The position numbers were made by a program, and so were the translations under genes. Of a stretch of 8,505 nt of DNA, positions 6,980 to 8,505 are shown one piece after another. The stretch spans positions 1-8,505 of the forward strand of contig CAMNHH010000097.1 of assembly GCA_946539175.1 (NCBI GenBank), written 5' to 3'. Every line of letters starts with the position of its first letter. Positions within the stretch are counted from its first letter, which is position 1. Under the pieces are notes generated by a model. The model had not been told where the DNA came from. It did no database searches and saw only the letters and a list, made by a program, of their open reading frames with translations. This stretch comes from an uncultured Clostridia bacterium. Its GTDB lineage: Bacteria; Bacillota; Clostridia; Oscillospirales; Oscillospiraceae.

Positions 6980-7129
6980 TTGTACCGATCCCGATACCCC
7001 GTGCCGGGAAGAACGGAGCCTTCCACTCCGCTGCGACGCGAAGCTGGTCCTTTAGGGCGCTCCGCCCAGGATAACAATCTGAACCCTGGAACGATGGCGC
7101 ACACTGTGCGCCGCTACAGAGGGAATACC
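6980..7129. other. Non-coding gap with small hairpins before the ABC-F gene
   Basis: No convincing gene lies here. Besides the hairpin at 7096-7112 it holds GGGCG-CTC-CGCCC (7055-7067), followed by CAGGATAACA. That part loosely recalls dispersed repeats with CGCTCAGGATGACA-like cores in gut Firmicutes genomes, a recollection and not a search result. A perfect 10-bp palindrome ACTTGCAAGT (6968-6977) sits just before it, inside the decayed gene's end. No clear sigma-70 type -35/-10 pair could be picked out, so the ABC-F promoter is unassigned. Confidence 0.45.
7096..7118. repeat. Short hairpin C, possible fragment of the palindromic family
   Basis: GGCGCAC (7096-7102) and GTGCGCC (7106-7112) form a perfect 7-bp stem with loop ACT, followed by GCTACAG. 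The CGCC-GCTACAG end recalls the GCCCCTACG ends of elements A and B. Its right edge touches the AGAGGG ribosome site of the ABC-F gene (7118-7123). There is no long left arm, so it would be a partial copy; membership in the family is tentative. Confidence 0.4.
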
Positions 7130-8505
7130 ATGATCGAACTGTCTGTACAAAATCTGAAGAAATCCTTCGAGGTGGGTGAAATCCTCCTGAACGGCCTGTC
7201 CTTTGAGATTCAGACCGGCGAGTGCGTCGGCATCATGGGACGGAACGGCTGCGGGAAGACCACCCTCTTTCGCATGCTCACCGGGGAGCTGGAGCCGGAC
7301 GAGGGCACCATCGTCTTCGCCCCGGGCCGGAAGATCGGTCTGATCTCCCAGATCCCCGTCTATCCCGCGGGTTACACCGTGGAAAACGTTCTCCGCTCCG
7401 CCTACCGGGATCTCTTCGCCATGAAGAAAAAGATGGAGGCCCTGGAGCGGCAGATGACCGTCTCCGCGGACCGGGCCGTCCTTTCGGAATATGACCGGCT
7501 CTCCAACGCCTACGAGGTGGGCGGCGGCTACGAGATGGACACCGACGTGGACAAGATCTGCAACGGCCTGGGCATCCCGGCCCCCATGCGGGATCAGCTC
7601 TTTTCCCAGCTCTCCGGCGGGGAAAAGACCCGGGTGAACCTGGCCCGGCTCCTGCTGGAGAAGACCGACATCCTTCTGCTGGACGAGCCCACCAATCACC
7701 TGGATCTGCACAGCGTGGAGTGGCTGGAGAGCTACGTCAAGCAGTTCAAGGGCACCACCCTCACCATCTCCCACGACCGCTACTTCCTGGACCGGGTGGT
7801 GGACCGGATCATTGAGATCCACGAAGGCCGGGCGGAGCACTACAACGGCAACTACTCCTTCTATCTGGAGGAAAAACAGGCCCGCTTCAATCTGCAAATG
7901 AAGCAGTATGAGCAGGAGCAGGCCAAAATCAGCCAGCTGAGCTACACCGTGGAGCGGATGAAGGGCTGGGGCATCAACAACCGGGTGCTCTACCGCCGGG
8001 CCATGGCCATGCAGCACCGGCTGGAGCGGATCCGCAAAACCGAGCGGCCCAAAACCGAGAAGACCCTGAAGGCCCGCTTCGGAGAAAAGGAATTCTTCGG
8101 AGACGCGGTATTCAGCGTGAAGGGCATGGAGAAGGCCTTTGAGGGCAGAAAGCTCTTCTCCGACGTGGAGCTGAACGTGGAGGGCGGCGAGCGCATCGCC
8201 CTGCTGGGGGACAACGGCGCCGGAAAGACCACCTTTATCCGCTGCCTTTTGGGGGAGGAGCCGGTGGACGCGGGCCGCATCCGCTTCGGTCCCACGGTCA
8301 AGACCGCCTATCTGCCCCAGATCATGCACTTCTCCCACCCGGAGCGGACCCTGTACGACACCATGCTCTACGAGAAGAACTGCAGCCCCCAGCAGGCCAG
8401 AGACCGGCTGGGCGCCTTCCTCTTCTCCGGGGAGGACGTGTTCAAAACCGTGGGCACCCTCTCCGGCGGCGAGCAGTCCCGTCTGCGGCTGTGCATGCTG
8501 ATGGA
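7130..8505 (+). CDS. ABC-F family ATPase, 3'-truncated by the window
   Basis: Soluble tandem ATP-binding cassette protein with no membrane segments. ABC-F proteins bind the ribosome E site and act in translation or antibiotic protection; the subfamily is not clear here. 458 codons are present of a usual ~510-540, so the C-terminal end is missing. First cassette: Walker A GRNGCGKTT (37-45), signature LSGGEKTR (161-168), Walker B ILLLDEPTNHLDL (181-193), then the switch-region TISHDRYFLDRV. The inter-cassette helical linker, rich in Q, K, E and R (about 255-320), is the P-site tRNA interaction motif region. Second cassette: Walker A GDNGAGKTT (360-368) and signature LSGGEQSR (444-451); its Walker B lies beyond the edge. 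Start: ATG at 7130 with AGAGGG (7118-7123) six bases upstream. Nothing in the sequence marks it as a resistance determinant; no leader peptide or attenuator of the kind found before inducible ABC-F resistance genes was recognised. Confidence 0.95.
   Translation, partial: MIELSVQNLKKSFEVGEILLNGLSFEIQTGECVGIMGRNGCGKTTLFRMLTGELEPDEGTIVFAPGRKIGLISQIPVYPAGYTVENVLRSAYRDLFAMKKKMEALERQMTVSADRAVLSEYDRLSNAYEVGGGYEMDTDVDKICNGLGIPAPMRDQLFSQLSGGEKTRVNLARLLLEKTDILLLDEPTNHLDLHSVEWLESYVKQFKGTTLTISHDRYFLDRVVDRIIEIHEGRAEHYNGNYSFYLEEKQARFNLQMKQYEQEQAKISQLSYTVERMKGWGINNRVLYRRAMAMQHRLERIRKTERPKTEKTLKARFGEKEFFGDAVFSVKGMEKAFEGRKLFSDVELNVEGGERIALLGDNGAGKTTFIRCLLGEEPVDAGRIRFGPTVKTAYLPQIMHFSHPERTLYDTMLYEKNCSPQQARDRLGAFLFSGEDVFKTVGTLSGGEQSRLRLCMLM

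Noticed and set aside
7037..7041. Possible resistance role of the ABC-F gene through an upstream leader peptide
   Set aside because: No short leader frame with a ribosome site and no attenuator pairing could be found in the gap before 7130, and the protein's motifs do not single out a resistance subfamily.
7069..7078. GGATAACAAT, identical to part of the lac operator
   Set aside because: Only ten bases match, no second half-site or LacI-type gene is present, and it sits in repeat-like sequence; chance is the simplest reading.
7052..8338. Minus-strand open frame (428 codons) opposite the ABC-F gene
   Set aside because: The + strand carries complete Walker A, signature and Walker B motifs; the reverse frame is a composition artefact.

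Overview
The window is a GC-rich stretch of bacterial chromosome, all coding on the + strand. Protein sequence style and gene order (alaS, HIT protein, comEC, holA, an RNase M5-like Toprim gene, an ABC-F ATPase) suggest a gut-type Clostridia, probably Oscillospiraceae or a relative. That assignment is a judgement from sequence style, not a database result.

Layout. Positions 1-2151 hold the last ~716 codons of alanyl-tRNA synthetase, cut by the window edge. A HINT-type histidine triad protein (2211-2549) follows with a strong ribosome binding site. A strong hairpin (2557-2591) then separates this pair from the next run. comEC (2615-4942, DNA-uptake channel) and holA (4947-5972, DNA polymerase III delta subunit) lie 4 bases apart, a pairing common in bacteria. 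A 71-bp palindromic element fills most of the gap to a Toprim/RNase M5-like gene (6069-6740). That gene carries a second palindromic element of about 72 bp, in frame, inside its coding region. Overlapping its stop codon is the start of a small unrecognised gene that is broken by a frameshift and a stop (6730-6979). Next come about 150 bases of non-coding, repeat-like sequence with small hairpins, then an ABC-F ATPase that runs off the right edge (7130-8505).

Most genes are housekeeping: tRNA charging, replication clamp loading, RNA processing or Toprim chemistry, and ribosome-associated ATPase. comEC is the DNA-transport gene. No insertion sequence, CRISPR array, tRNA, rRNA, phage gene or defence system is visible.

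The most interesting feature is the pair of look-alike palindromic elements. Both are about 71-72 bp and both end in GCCCCTACG. One is intergenic (5978-6048); the other (6468-6539) adds 24 in-frame codons to the Toprim protein. This resembles the known behaviour of Rickettsia palindromic elements, which insert into genes while preserving the frame. A fragment with a similar end (7096-7118) lies just before the ABC-F gene.
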